Below are positions 7,212 through 14,524 of a DNA stretch of 64,000 bases, in pieces. This DNA is from Microbacterium sp. LWH13-1.2. GTDB lineage: Bacteria; Actinomycetota; Actinomycetes; Actinomycetales; Microbacteriaceae. Numbering within the stretch: position 1 is the first letter of the stretch; every line of letters starts with the position of its first letter. Location of the stretch: positions 3,658,001-3,722,000 of the forward strand of contig NZ_CP151635.1 in assembly GCF_038397735.1 (NCBI RefSeq), given 5' to 3'. The position numbers and the translations under genes were made by a program. The notes beneath the pieces are model-generated. The model was not told the DNA's origin, made no database searches, and was given only the letters and a program-made list of their open reading frames with translations.

Positions 7212-7709
7212 CTACGGACGCCGAGACTGCACGGCTCCGACGACCACGCCGGCGATCACGAGCAGGATGCCGGGGATGGCGAGGAGCACGGCGCCGACGA
7301 CCGTGAAGAAGGTCATCACCGGGCCGACCGTGAACCGACCGTCGGCGACAGGCCCGTCGCACGTGATCGTGCCGGGGGAGGCGACGCCCAGCGAGAAGCT
7401 CCCTTGTGCATCCCACTGCTCGGGGATCACGATCGCCTGCTGCAACATGTCGGGTCGCAGCTTCAGCACGCCGCCGGCGGGGAACGTGCCGGTGCACTCG
7501 ATCTCGCTCCACTGGTCCGACGGGGTCACATAGATCGCGTGATCCCCTTCGGTGAGATCGATCGTGAGCTCCTCGCCGAAGGCGACGGGCGGTTCGAGGC
7601 GGAACCCGGGGCTGAACGCGAGTGCGGCGGCGCCGGCCAAGACGAGCGCGCCGAGCAGCAGCAGGATCCACCAGGCGCGGCGGGGTCGTCGTGCCTGGGG
7701 CGTCGTCAT
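7212..7709 (-). CDS. Two-helix membrane protein of unknown function
   Basis: The 165-residue protein starts at ATG 7709 and overlaps the end of the HxlR gene by 4 nt, so it is the second gene of that operon. It has one membrane helix at about 13-33, an extracytoplasmic region of about 95 residues rich in beta-strand pattern with two cysteines (EIECTG and TITCDG) that could form a disulfide, and a second helix near 133-158. I do not recognise a family. Coupling to the regulator suggests shared control. Confidence 0.7.
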   Translation of the reverse strand: MTTPQARRPRRAWWILLLLGALVLAGAAALAFSPGFRLEPPVAFGEELTIDLTEGDHAIYVTPSDQWSEIECTGTFPAGGVLKLRPDMLQQAIVIPEQWDAQGSFSLGVASPGTITCDGPVADGRFTVGPVMTFFTVVGAVLLAIPGILLVIAGVVVGAVQSRRP

Positions 7710-8044
7710 CGGGCTCGGATCTCGAGATTCGCAGATGCCCAGGCGCCGAGCTGGTCGAGGATCGGCAGAAGCCCGCGGCCGCTGTCGGTGAGGGCGTAGG
7801 AGACGGCGACGGGCGGCCCGGGGTCGACGGCGCGGGAGACGAGGCCGGCGTCGGCGAGTTCGGCGAGGCGGTCGGAGAGCACGGTGTCGCTGATGCCGGC
7901 GACCGCGCGGCGCAGCGCGACGAATGTCGACGGGCCTCCACCCAGTGACGAGACGATCATGCCGTTCCAGCGCTTTCCGAGCACGCTGAAAGCCAGTGTG
8001 ACGGCGGCGTCGCACACGTGACTCTCTTCGTCGATCTCGGCCAT
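7706..8044 (-). CDS. HxlR family transcriptional regulator
   Basis: The 112-residue winged-helix protein has the HxlR hallmarks: an N-terminal Cys (SHVCDAAVTLAF), GKRWNGMIVSSLGGGPSTF, and ISDTVLSDRLAELADAGLVSR. Members often sense quinones, aldehydes or oxidants through the N-terminal cysteine. The divergent azoreductase gene (start 8122) is a common partner, so this protein probably represses it and itself from the 77-bp region between them. That region contains CGTTAACG (8066-8073) as a short palindrome. The transcript is probably leaderless (TATGAT 6 nt upstream). Confidence 0.9.
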   Translation of the reverse strand: MAEIDEESHVCDAAVTLAFSVLGKRWNGMIVSSLGGGPSTFVALRRAVAGISDTVLSDRLAELADAGLVSRAVDPGPPVAVSYALTDSGRGLLPILDQLGAWASANLEIRAR

Positions 8045-8050
8045 GCGCCC

Positions 8051-8056
8051 ATCATA
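8051..8056 (-). promoter_or_regulatory. -10 box of HxlR gene, leaderless
   Basis: On the minus strand TATGAT lies 6 nt before the ATG at 8044. The same -10/N6/start arrangement is seen for the TetR gene and the ArsB-like gene in this window. No clear -35 box. Confidence 0.5.
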
Positions 8057-8121
8057 CCTGTGCTACGTTAACGCGAGTCGCTAAGAAAAACAGAGTGACA
8101 CGTAAACGAAAGGCACTTCTC

Positions 8122-8778
8122 ATGTCCCTGTTCCGCCTGGATGCCAGCATCCTTCCCGCGTCGTCCGCCAGCCGCTCGCTCGCCGATCTGGTCGAAGCCG
8201 AGTGGACTGCATCCCACCCCGACTCCACGGTCACGCGTCGCGATCTGGCCGCTGACCCCGTGCCCGCCACGGCCTGGGCGGATGCCGTCACCGGAGGCTT
8301 CGTCGACGAGGCGCAGCGCACCGACGCCCAGCGCGCCGCGCGCGCCCTCGCCACCAGCTTCGCCGACGAGCTGATCGGCGCCGATGCGCTGCTGTTCGCC
8401 GTGCCGCTCTACAACTACGGTGTCTCGCAGCACTTCAAGACCTGGTTCGATCTGGCCTACACCGACCCGCGCATCGACCCGCAGGGCACGGCGCTTCGCG
8501 GCAAGCCGGCGACCCTCGTCACCGTGCTCGGCGGCAACTACGCTCCGGGAACCCCCAAGGAGGGCTGGGACCACTCGACCGCATGGCTGCGCCGCGTGCT
8601 CGAGGATGTCTGGGGCCTCGACCTGCGCATCGTCGAGCGTCCGTTCACCCTCGTGGGAGTGAACCCGGCACTGGATGCCTTCGCCGACACCGCCCGCGAG
8701 CTCAAGGAGAACGCCGAGCAGTCGGCCCGCACGTACGGCCGCGAGCTCGCCGCTCTCCGGGGCGAGCAGGTCGCCTGA
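8122..8778 (+). CDS. FMN-dependent NADH:quinone oxidoreductase / azoreductase (flavodoxin-like fold)
   Basis: The 218-residue protein starts at ATG 8122. The N-terminus FRLDASILPASSASRSLADL matches the phosphate-binding start of AzoR/AcpD enzymes, and PLYNYGVSQHFKTWFDL is the conserved FMN-binding PxYNF-like loop. Family enzymes are cytoplasmic homodimers that reduce quinones and azo dyes with two electrons from NAD(P)H. The divergent HxlR gene suggests induction by electrophiles or quinones. Length is usual for the family (about 200-215). Confidence 0.88.
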   Translation: MSLFRLDASILPASSASRSLADLVEAEWTASHPDSTVTRRDLAADPVPATAWADAVTGGFVDEAQRTDAQRAARALATSFADELIGADALLFAVPLYNYGVSQHFKTWFDLAYTDPRIDPQGTALRGKPATLVTVLGGNYAPGTPKEGWDHSTAWLRRVLEDVWGLDLRIVERPFTLVGVNPALDAFADTARELKENAEQSARTYGRELAALRGEQVA

Positions 8779-8785
8779 CCAGCAT

Positions 8786-9904
8786 TCAGGCGAGGGGGCG
8801 GGGGAACGGATGCGGCAGCCACACCGTCACGTTCAACCCGCCGCCTCTGCGGGGCGTGAGCACGAGCGATCCGTCGTGCGTCTGGGCGATGCGCTGCACG
8901 ATGGCGAGCCCGAGGCCCACGCCCGCGTGGTCATCGTCTCGCGTGCGGTCGGTGCCCCTCTGGAACGGTTCGGCCAGGGTCGCGACCCTATCCGCGGGCA
9001 GCGCCGCACCGGTGTTCTCGACCACGAGCGCGACCGCCTCGGGGAGCATATGAGTGCGGACGGTCACAGTGCCATCCGCGGGCAGATTGTGCACGATCGC
9101 GTTGTGCACGAGGTTGGTGATCAGCTGCTGCAGCAATGCGGGGGATCCGAGGACGTTCGCCGTGTCGCCGCCCACATCGAGGGTCACGCCGCGGCGCTCG
9201 GCGAGGGGCAGCAGTGTCTCGGCGGATTCCTCGGCCAGCAGCGAGAGATCGATCGGCTCGCGCGTGAACGTGCGGCGCTCGGCGCGGCTGAGCATCAGCA
9301 GCGCCTCGGTCAGCTCGATGGCCCGTGCATTGACCTCGTGCAGTCGGGCGATCAGGGCATCGACGTCGCGGTCGGGGTCGTTGCGGGCGACCTCGAGCAT
9401 GGTCTGCGAGATCGCGAGCGGGGTGCGCAGCTCGTGCGAGGCGTTGGCGGCGAACCGCTGCTGCTCGGAGATGTGCGCCTCGAGCTGCTCGAGCATCGAG
9501 TCGAACACGTCGGCCAGGTCGCGGAACTCGTCGCGAGGTCCTTCGAGGGCGACGCGGTGCGACAGCGACCCTTGGGCTGCGAGCTGGGCCGCGCGCCCGA
9601 TGCGGTCGAGGGGCGCCAGCATGCGCCCTGCGATGAGCCATCCGCCGCCCAGCCCCAGAGCGAGCAGCACCAGCATCATCACGATCGCGACCGGGACGAA
9701 TGCGCGGATGAGGTCGGAGCGGTTCGGCACGAAGAAGTCGCTGATGATGTTCACGTCGGGCACATACCGCAGCAGGTAGAAGGCGACCGCGGCGAGCAGC
9801 CCGATTCCGGACACGACGACGACGCCCGCATAGCTCAGAGTGAGCTTCCAGCGGGCGCTCATGCCGCGGCGCCTGGTCGGGCGGATCCGGTCAGTCATCG
9901 GCAT
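8786..9904 (-). CDS. Sensor histidine kinase (VanS-like) of the D-Ala cluster
   Basis: The 372-residue kinase has two membrane helices (about 20-45 and 68-92) with a short external loop of about 22 residues between them, a HAMP-like segment (GRMLAPLDRIGRAAQLAAQG), the phospho-acceptor box ASHELRTPLA with H157, and a HATPase domain (N-box LVHNAIVHN, G-box GVGLGLAIVQ). A small external loop favours sensing at the membrane itself. Its start lies inside the last 14 nt of the response-regulator gene. It faces the carboxypeptidase-racemase-ligase operon, as vanS does in many glycopeptide-resistance loci. The signal is not known. Confidence 0.88.
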   Translation of the reverse strand: MPMTDRIRPTRRRGMSARWKLTLSYAGVVVVSGIGLLAAVAFYLLRYVPDVNIISDFFVPNRSDLIRAFVPVAIVMMLVLLALGLGGGWLIAGRMLAPLDRIGRAAQLAAQGSLSHRVALEGPRDEFRDLADVFDSMLEQLEAHISEQQRFAANASHELRTPLAISQTMLEVARNDPDRDVDALIARLHEVNARAIELTEALLMLSRAERRTFTREPIDLSLLAEESAETLLPLAERRGVTLDVGGDTANVLGSPALLQQLITNLVHNAIVHNLPADGTVTVRTHMLPEAVALVVENTGAALPADRVATLAEPFQRGTDRTRDDDHAGVGLGLAIVQRIAQTHDGSLVLTPRRGGGLNVTVWLPHPFPRPLA

Positions 9905-10562
9905 CCGTGCCGATGCGATAGCCGACGCCCGGCACGGTGAGGATCAGCCACGGCTCCCCGAGCCGCTTGCGCAGCGACGAGACGGTGATGCGCACGGCGT
10001 TCGTGAACGGGTCGGCGTTCTCGTCCCACGCGCGCTCGAGCAGCTGCTCGGCGCTCACGACACCGCCGCCCGCATCGACGAGCACTTCGAGCACGGCGAA
10101 CTGCTTGCGGGTGAGGGCGACGTACCGTCCGTCGCGATAGACCTCGCGGCGGAACGGATCGAGCCGCAGCCCGTCGATCTCGAGCACGGGCGGACGCACG
10201 CGCTGACGACGGCGGTCGAGGGCACGCAGGCGCAGCACGAGCTCTCGCAGCTCGAACGGCTTGGTCAGGTAGTCGTCGGCCCCGATCTCGAAGCCCGTCT
10301 CCTTGTCGTCGAGCCGGTCGGCCGCGGTGAGCATGAGGATCGGGATGCCGCTGCCAGACGCCACGATCGAGCGGGCGACGTCGTCACCGGAGGGGCCGGG
10401 GATGTCGCGGTCGAGGACGGCCAGATCGTAGGAGTTGACGCTCAGGAGTTCGAGCGCCGTGTCGCCGTCTCCTGCGATGTCGGCGGCGATCGCCTCGAGG
10501 CGCAATCCGTCGCGCACGGCCTCGGCCAGGTACGGCTCGTCCTCGACGATCAGCACACGCAC
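9891..10562 (-). CDS. OmpR-family response regulator (VanR-like)
   Basis: The 223-residue protein has a receiver domain (acidic pocket EDE at residues 7-9, phospho-acceptor D51, TA pair in LMLTAAD, K in LTKPF) and an OmpR/PhoB winged-helix domain ending GEPWLILTVPGVGYRIG. It is co-transcribed with the kinase and divergent from the operon starting at 10665. The 102-bp region between them holds a palindrome (10611-10632) that is a candidate binding site for autoregulation and control of the operon. Confidence 0.92.
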   Translation of the reverse strand: MRVLIVEDEPYLAEAVRDGLRLEAIAADIAGDGDTALELLSVNSYDLAVLDRDIPGPSGDDVARSIVASGSGIPILMLTAADRLDDKETGFEIGADDYLTKPFELRELVLRLRALDRRRQRVRPPVLEIDGLRLDPFRREVYRDGRYVALTRKQFAVLEVLVDAGGGVVSAEQLLERAWDENADPFTNAVRITVSSLRKRLGEPWLILTVPGVGYRIGTDADD

Positions 10563-10610
10563 GGCACAGCTCTCATGTGCTCAGAGCTTACGCACCCGGG
10601 CATATCGGGA

Positions 10611-10632
10611 GCGTATGCAAAAGCGCATACGC
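10611..10632. promoter_or_regulatory. Candidate operator between VanRS-like genes and VanY-like operon
   Basis: GCGTATGC (10611-10618), a 6-nt spacer AAAAGC, and GCATACGC (10625-10632) form a perfect 8+8 inverted repeat, 32 bp before the carboxypeptidase ATG. It is the only strong palindrome in the divergent region. Which protein binds is inferred. Confidence 0.45.
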
Positions 10633-10664
10633 CGTGGCAACAGGACTCTGAATTGACTGAGGGC

Positions 10665-11273
10665 ATGAACACACGCACTGCCCTCAGTCGGCGCCGCCTC
10701 ACCGCGATCATCGGTGTCGCGCTGCTCGCCGCCGCCATCGCCGGATCGGCCGTCATTATCGGCCAGCAGTCGCTGGCGTCGGCATCCGTCGCTCCTCAGC
10801 TCTCGGCTGCCTCTCTCACCGAGTCCGACGGCGTCATCCGCGAGGAGGGCGCGGTGTCGGTGTTCGACGAGGTGCCTGCCGTCACGAACCTCGACCCCGA
10901 TCTGCTCGCGGCGGTGCGCTCCGCCGCGACCGCCGCCGAGCTCGATGGGGTGCGGGTGCACGTGAACAGCGGCTGGCGATCGGCGGCGTATCAGCAGGTG
11001 CTGCGGCAGGATGCCGTGATCGAATACGGCTCCGCGGAGGAGGCGGCCCGCTGGGTCGCGACCCCCGAGAACTCCGAGCACGTGTCGGGAGACGCGGTCG
11101 ACCTCGGACCGGTCGCTGCGCAGGACTGGCTGTCGCGCCACGGCGCCGAGTTCGGGCTCTGCCAGATCTACGCGAACGAGCGCTGGCACTTCGAGCTGCG
11201 CCCGGCTGCGGTCGCCAACGGCTGCCCCCTCATGTACGACGACCCGACCGCCGACCCGAGGACCCAGCGATGA
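10665..11273 (+). CDS. Membrane-anchored D-alanyl-D-alanine carboxypeptidase, VanY (M15) family
   Basis: The 202-residue protein starts at ATG 10665 with an N-terminal membrane anchor (about residues 13-35). The extracellular domain shows the M15 zinc motifs: SGWRSAAYQQ, SEHVSGDAVDLGP (His and Asp ligands) and NERWHFEL (catalytic Glu and third ligand). It removes the terminal D-Ala from peptidoglycan stem peptides. It is the first gene of a four-gene operon with alanine racemase, ligase and acyltransferase, each overlapping the next by 4 nt. With VanRS-like regulators alongside, a cell-wall antibiotic response is likely but not proven. Confidence 0.88.
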   Translation: MNTRTALSRRRLTAIIGVALLAAAIAGSAVIIGQQSLASASVAPQLSAASLTESDGVIREEGAVSVFDEVPAVTNLDPDLLAAVRSAATAAELDGVRVHVNSGWRSAAYQQVLRQDAVIEYGSAEEAARWVATPENSEHVSGDAVDLGPVAAQDWLSRHGAEFGLCQIYANERWHFELRPAAVANGCPLMYDDPTADPRTQR

Positions 11274-12406
11274 GCACGACACTGACGACCCCGCCCCTCA
11301 CTCTCTCGCGCATGCATGCGCCCACTCTGCACACGATCCCCGCAGCCGTCGCGGCGAACATCGAGCGGATGCGGTCTGCGACCGACGCGCGCATCATGGC
11401 GGTCGTGAAAGCCGACGGCTACGGCCTCGGAGCCGTCACGGTCGCCCGCGCGGCGATCGACGCGGGCGCAGAGTGGCTGGGCGTGACGGATGCGGAGGAT
11501 GCGGCCGAGCTGCGCCGGGCGGGCATCGAGGTGCCGATCCTCGCGTGGCTGAATCCCTCCGGCGTCGATGCGGCACGGGCGATCGCCGATCGCGTCGACA
11601 TCGCCGTCGGATCGGTCGAGGAGCTGCGACAGCTCATCGCCGACGCCGCACCGCTCGCCGCGGGCCGCGTGCGAGTGCACCTGCATATGGACACCGGCAT
11701 GACGCGGGGCGGAGTGCCCCTGGCGGACTGGGCGGAGCTGCTGCAGGTGGCGCGTACGGGCCGAGGGTGCGTGGAGGTCGTCGGGGTCATGGGACACCTG
11801 CCGCGCGCCGACGACGCCGACCCCGCTCTCAACGCCCCCGCGGTGCTGCGGATGCGTCAGGCCCGGGATGCCGTGCTGCGCGCCGGGTTCGGTCCGCTCC
11901 TTGTACACCTCGCCGCGACATCCGGCACGCTGACCGACGCGGCGACGCACTTCGACCTCGTGCGGGTCGGCGCGGGTCTCGTGGGCATCGATCCGTCCGA
12001 GACCGTGTCGTTGCACGGGGCGGCGCGATTGACGGCGTCCGTCGTGCACAGCAGCGTCGTGCCCGCAGGTACGGCGGTGGGCTACAGCGGCGCGTTCGTG
12101 ACGGAGCGCACCAGCCGTCTGAGCGTGATCGGGGTCGGGTATGCCGACGGCATTCCGCGCGAGCTTCTGGCGGGGGCGAGCGTGGCGATCGACGGCACCC
12201 GCTGCCCGATCGTCGGACGGGTGTCGATGGATCAGATCGTCGTCGACACGGGCGATGCCATCGTGCCGCGGGGCGCCACCGCGGTCGTGTTCGGCCCCGA
12301 GGGCGGAGCGGTGCCGAGCGTGCAGGAGTGGGCGCGGTGGGCGGGGAGCATCCCCCACACGATCGTCACGGGTGTCGGCGCTCGGGTCGAGAGGGCGATC
12401 GCGTGA
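11270..12406 (+). CDS. alr: Alanine racemase (VanT-catalytic-domain-like)
   Basis: The 378-residue PLP enzyme has the PLP lysine at K47 (MAVVKADGYGLG), the second catalytic base Tyr in GVGYADGIPREL, and GRVSMDQIVVD, in which the usual Cys of GRVCMDQ is Ser. It interconverts L- and D-Ala or, in the VanT branch, L- and D-Ser; specificity cannot be settled from sequence alone. It is soluble with no membrane domain. In VanT the same racemase is fused behind an acyltransferase-like membrane domain; here such a membrane protein is encoded two genes downstream. Start overlaps the carboxypeptidase stop (ATGA). Confidence 0.9.
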   Translation: MSTTLTTPPLTLSRMHAPTLHTIPAAVAANIERMRSATDARIMAVVKADGYGLGAVTVARAAIDAGAEWLGVTDAEDAAELRRAGIEVPILAWLNPSGVDAARAIADRVDIAVGSVEELRQLIADAAPLAAGRVRVHLHMDTGMTRGGVPLADWAELLQVARTGRGCVEVVGVMGHLPRADDADPALNAPAVLRMRQARDAVLRAGFGPLLVHLAATSGTLTDAATHFDLVRVGAGLVGIDPSETVSLHGAARLTASVVHSSVVPAGTAVGYSGAFVTERTSRLSVIGVGYADGIPRELLAGASVAIDGTRCPIVGRVSMDQIVVDTGDAIVPRGATAVVFGPEGGAVPSVQEWARWAGSIPHTIVTGVGARVERAIA

Positions 12407-13359
12407 GGGTGCTCGTCATCGGAGGAGGGCAGAACGCCGAGCACGACGTCTCACTCGCCTCTGCCGCGGCGGTCGCCGAGGCATTGGGCGTCGGCGGATA
12501 CGAGGTCGACACGGTGACGATCTCGCGCGACGGGATCTGGGAGGTGGCGGGCGTCTCGGAGGGTGCCACCGCCGCCTTCTCCCTGGCTCTCGCGATGCGG
12601 CTGCTCGCGGAGGCCGACGTCGTATTCCCCGCAGTGCATGGAGCACTCGGGGAAGACGGCGTGCTCGCGGCGCTGTGTGCGCTGGCGGGAGTTCGAGTGG
12701 TCGGATCGGGGCCTCGGGTCGGGGCTATCGGCATGGACAAGTGGGCGACGAAGCTCGTCGCCGAGGCAGCGGGGCTGCGCACTGCCCGCGGACGCCTGAT
12801 CGATGCGGCGGACTGCGGGGACGCCGAGTTCGACGGCCCGGTGGTCGTCAAACCGGTGTCGGCGGGCTCGAGCTATGGCGTCTCGCTGGTGCGCGACGCG
12901 GATGAGCTCGGAGCTGCGCTGCAGGAGGCGGCGCGGTTCGACCGCCGCATCCTCGTCGAGGAGGTCGTGCAGGGACGCGAGATCGACGTCGCGGTGATCC
13001 GGGAGCCCAGCGGGGTGCGGTGGGCGGCTCCGCCGCTGGAGATCCACGCGTCAGGGCTCTTCGACACCGCCATGAAATACGACGGCAGCGCACGGTTCAC
13101 GGTGCCGGCTCGGCTCTCGGAGGACGATGCGACCGCGCTCCGTCGGGCCGCCCTGACGATGTTCGATGCGCTCGGCTGCGCCGGCGTCGCCAGGATGGAC
13201 TTCTTCCTCACGGCGGAGGGGCCGGTGCTGAACGAGATCAACACGATGCCGGGGCTGACCGCGGCATCGCAGGTCCCGCGCATGTTCGCGGCGGCCGACG
13301 TGTCATACGTCGACCTGGTGTCGCGCCTCGTGCGCGCCGCCGAGGTGCCGGGGCGGTGA
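12403..13359 (+). CDS. D-alanine--D-alanine (D-Ala-D-X) ligase
   Basis: The 318-residue ATP-grasp enzyme starts at GTG 12403, overlapping the racemase stop. The first D-Ala site is visible as GGGQNAEHDVS, ATP-grasp lysines in VVVKPVSAGSSYGVS, and the metal-binding end FLTAEGPVLNEINTMPG. The omega loop reads GLFDTAMKYDGS, with the KY pair of D-Ala-D-Ala and D-Ala-D-Ser ligases rather than the VanA/VanB D-lactate type. Together with the racemase it would make the terminal dipeptide of the peptidoglycan precursor. Whether the second residue is D-Ala or D-Ser is open. A separate housekeeping ddl probably exists elsewhere. Confidence 0.88.
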   Translation: MRVLVIGGGQNAEHDVSLASAAAVAEALGVGGYEVDTVTISRDGIWEVAGVSEGATAAFSLALAMRLLAEADVVFPAVHGALGEDGVLAALCALAGVRVVGSGPRVGAIGMDKWATKLVAEAAGLRTARGRLIDAADCGDAEFDGPVVVKPVSAGSSYGVSLVRDADELGAALQEAARFDRRILVEEVVQGREIDVAVIREPSGVRWAAPPLEIHASGLFDTAMKYDGSARFTVPARLSEDDATALRRAALTMFDALGCAGVARMDFFLTAEGPVLNEINTMPGLTAASQVPRMFAAADVSYVDLVSRLVRAAEVPGR

Positions 13360-14390
13360 CCGCGCGCGTCGGCTGGCCTGATGTCGCGAAGGGCGTCTGC
13401 ATCATCCTGGTGGTGCTGTGGCATGTGGTCACCAAACACGCGATCGAGGTCGAGGGGGCGGGGCCGATCACCGACGCCTGGGCGACGCTCAACGCCCAGC
13501 TGCTCCCATTGCGGATGCCGCTGTTCTTCCTGATCTCGGGGATGTTCGCCGGGAGCGCCGTGAATGCGCCGGCCGGGGTCTCGTGGCGTCGCCGCGCAGG
13601 GCGTCTCGCCGCGGTCTACGTCATCTGGGTCGTGATCCAGACGTTCGTGCTCGCGTGGACGCCGGACTTTGACACGGCGAGGGCCGAAAACGGATGGCAG
13701 CTGCTCGCGCAGCTCACCATCAGCCCGACGAACCTCTGGTACCTGCTGGCGCTCGCGGTGTATCTCCTGATCGCGCGCGTGGTTCGTCACGTGCCGACCG
13801 CGGTGGTGCTGCCCGTCGCGTTCGCGATCGCCGCGATCGCCGCCGCGGGACTCATCCCGGATCTGGGCAACCTGTGGCAGCTCGTGCAGAACCTTCTCTT
13901 CTTCCTTGCGGGCCTTCGGCTGAGGTCGAGCATCGAGCGCTTCGCCGCGGCATCCGGGCCCCTCCGCACTGTCATGCTCGGAGCGGCATATGTCGGCGCG
14001 GTCGGTGCCGTGGGGGTGCTGGGCATGCGGCAGTGGCCGGGCGTCTGGCCGATGCTCGCGATCGTCGCGGTCGCGTTCGGCGTCGCGGCGTGCTCTCTGC
14101 TCGACCGTCATGCGGGGGTGATCGCCCGCCCGCTGCGCCGGATCGGCCGGCGGACGCTGCCGATCTATGTGATCCATATGATCCCGCTGGCGCTGATCGA
14201 CGGTGCCCTCCGAGGCTCGGGCTGGGTCGCGACCCCGGCGGTGGAGGTCGCCTGGCCGATCGTGCTCACGGCCGTCGTGATCGCGATCTGCCTCGCGGTG
14301 CACGCGGGGCTCGTGCGTGTGGGGCTCGGGGTGCTGTTCGATCCGCTGCTTCTCGTCGACCGCGTGGCTGCTGCCCGGACGGCTGGCTGA
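13356..14390 (+). CDS. Acyltransferase-3 family membrane protein (VanT N-terminal-like)
   Basis: The 344-residue protein starts at GTG 13356, overlapping the ligase stop by 4 nt. It has about ten membrane helices and the acyltransferase-3 start pattern WPDVAKGVCIILVVLWHVV with a conserved His in helix 1, and a second motif PLFFLISGMFAG. Late in the protein IYVIHMIPL matches the family's helix-8 region. This family transfers acyl groups to extracytoplasmic sugars, and the same fold forms the N-terminal half of VanT serine racemases. Placement directly behind racemase and ligase genes suggests it works with them, as a separated VanT membrane half. Confidence 0.82.
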   Translation: MTARVGWPDVAKGVCIILVVLWHVVTKHAIEVEGAGPITDAWATLNAQLLPLRMPLFFLISGMFAGSAVNAPAGVSWRRRAGRLAAVYVIWVVIQTFVLAWTPDFDTARAENGWQLLAQLTISPTNLWYLLALAVYLLIARVVRHVPTAVVLPVAFAIAAIAAAGLIPDLGNLWQLVQNLLFFLAGLRLRSSIERFAAASGPLRTVMLGAAYVGAVGAVGVLGMRQWPGVWPMLAIVAVAFGVAACSLLDRHAGVIARPLRRIGRRTLPIYVIHMIPLALIDGALRGSGWVATPAVEVAWPIVLTAVVIAICLAVHAGLVRVGLGVLFDPLLLVDRVAAARTAG

Positions 14391-14397
14391 TACCCCT

Positions 14398-14450
14398 GGC
14401 GGTTGAGGTCCGGGCGGCTGCGGTCGGGGCGGTTGAGGTCCGGACGGCTG
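14398..14450. repeat. 23-bp tandem direct repeat
   Basis: Two 23-bp copies (14398-14420 and 14428-14450) with one mismatch, period 30 bp, directly behind the acyltransferase stop. The sequence CGGCTGGCTGA inside the gene end (near 14380) and at 14445 belongs to the same pattern. The 134-bp gap to the helicase gene contains nothing else that I can name. Confidence 0.6.
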
Positions 14451-14524
14451 GCTGAGCCCCGCCCGGCTGACTCCGCAGGCGGCAACGGTCAGCCAATCGG
14501 GCGAAAGTCAGCCATCCGAGCGAG

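Noticed and set aside
8786..14390. VanHAX-type (D-lactate) vancomycin resistance operon
   Set aside because: No D-lactate dehydrogenase or VanX gene, and the ligase omega loop is not of the VanA/VanB type.
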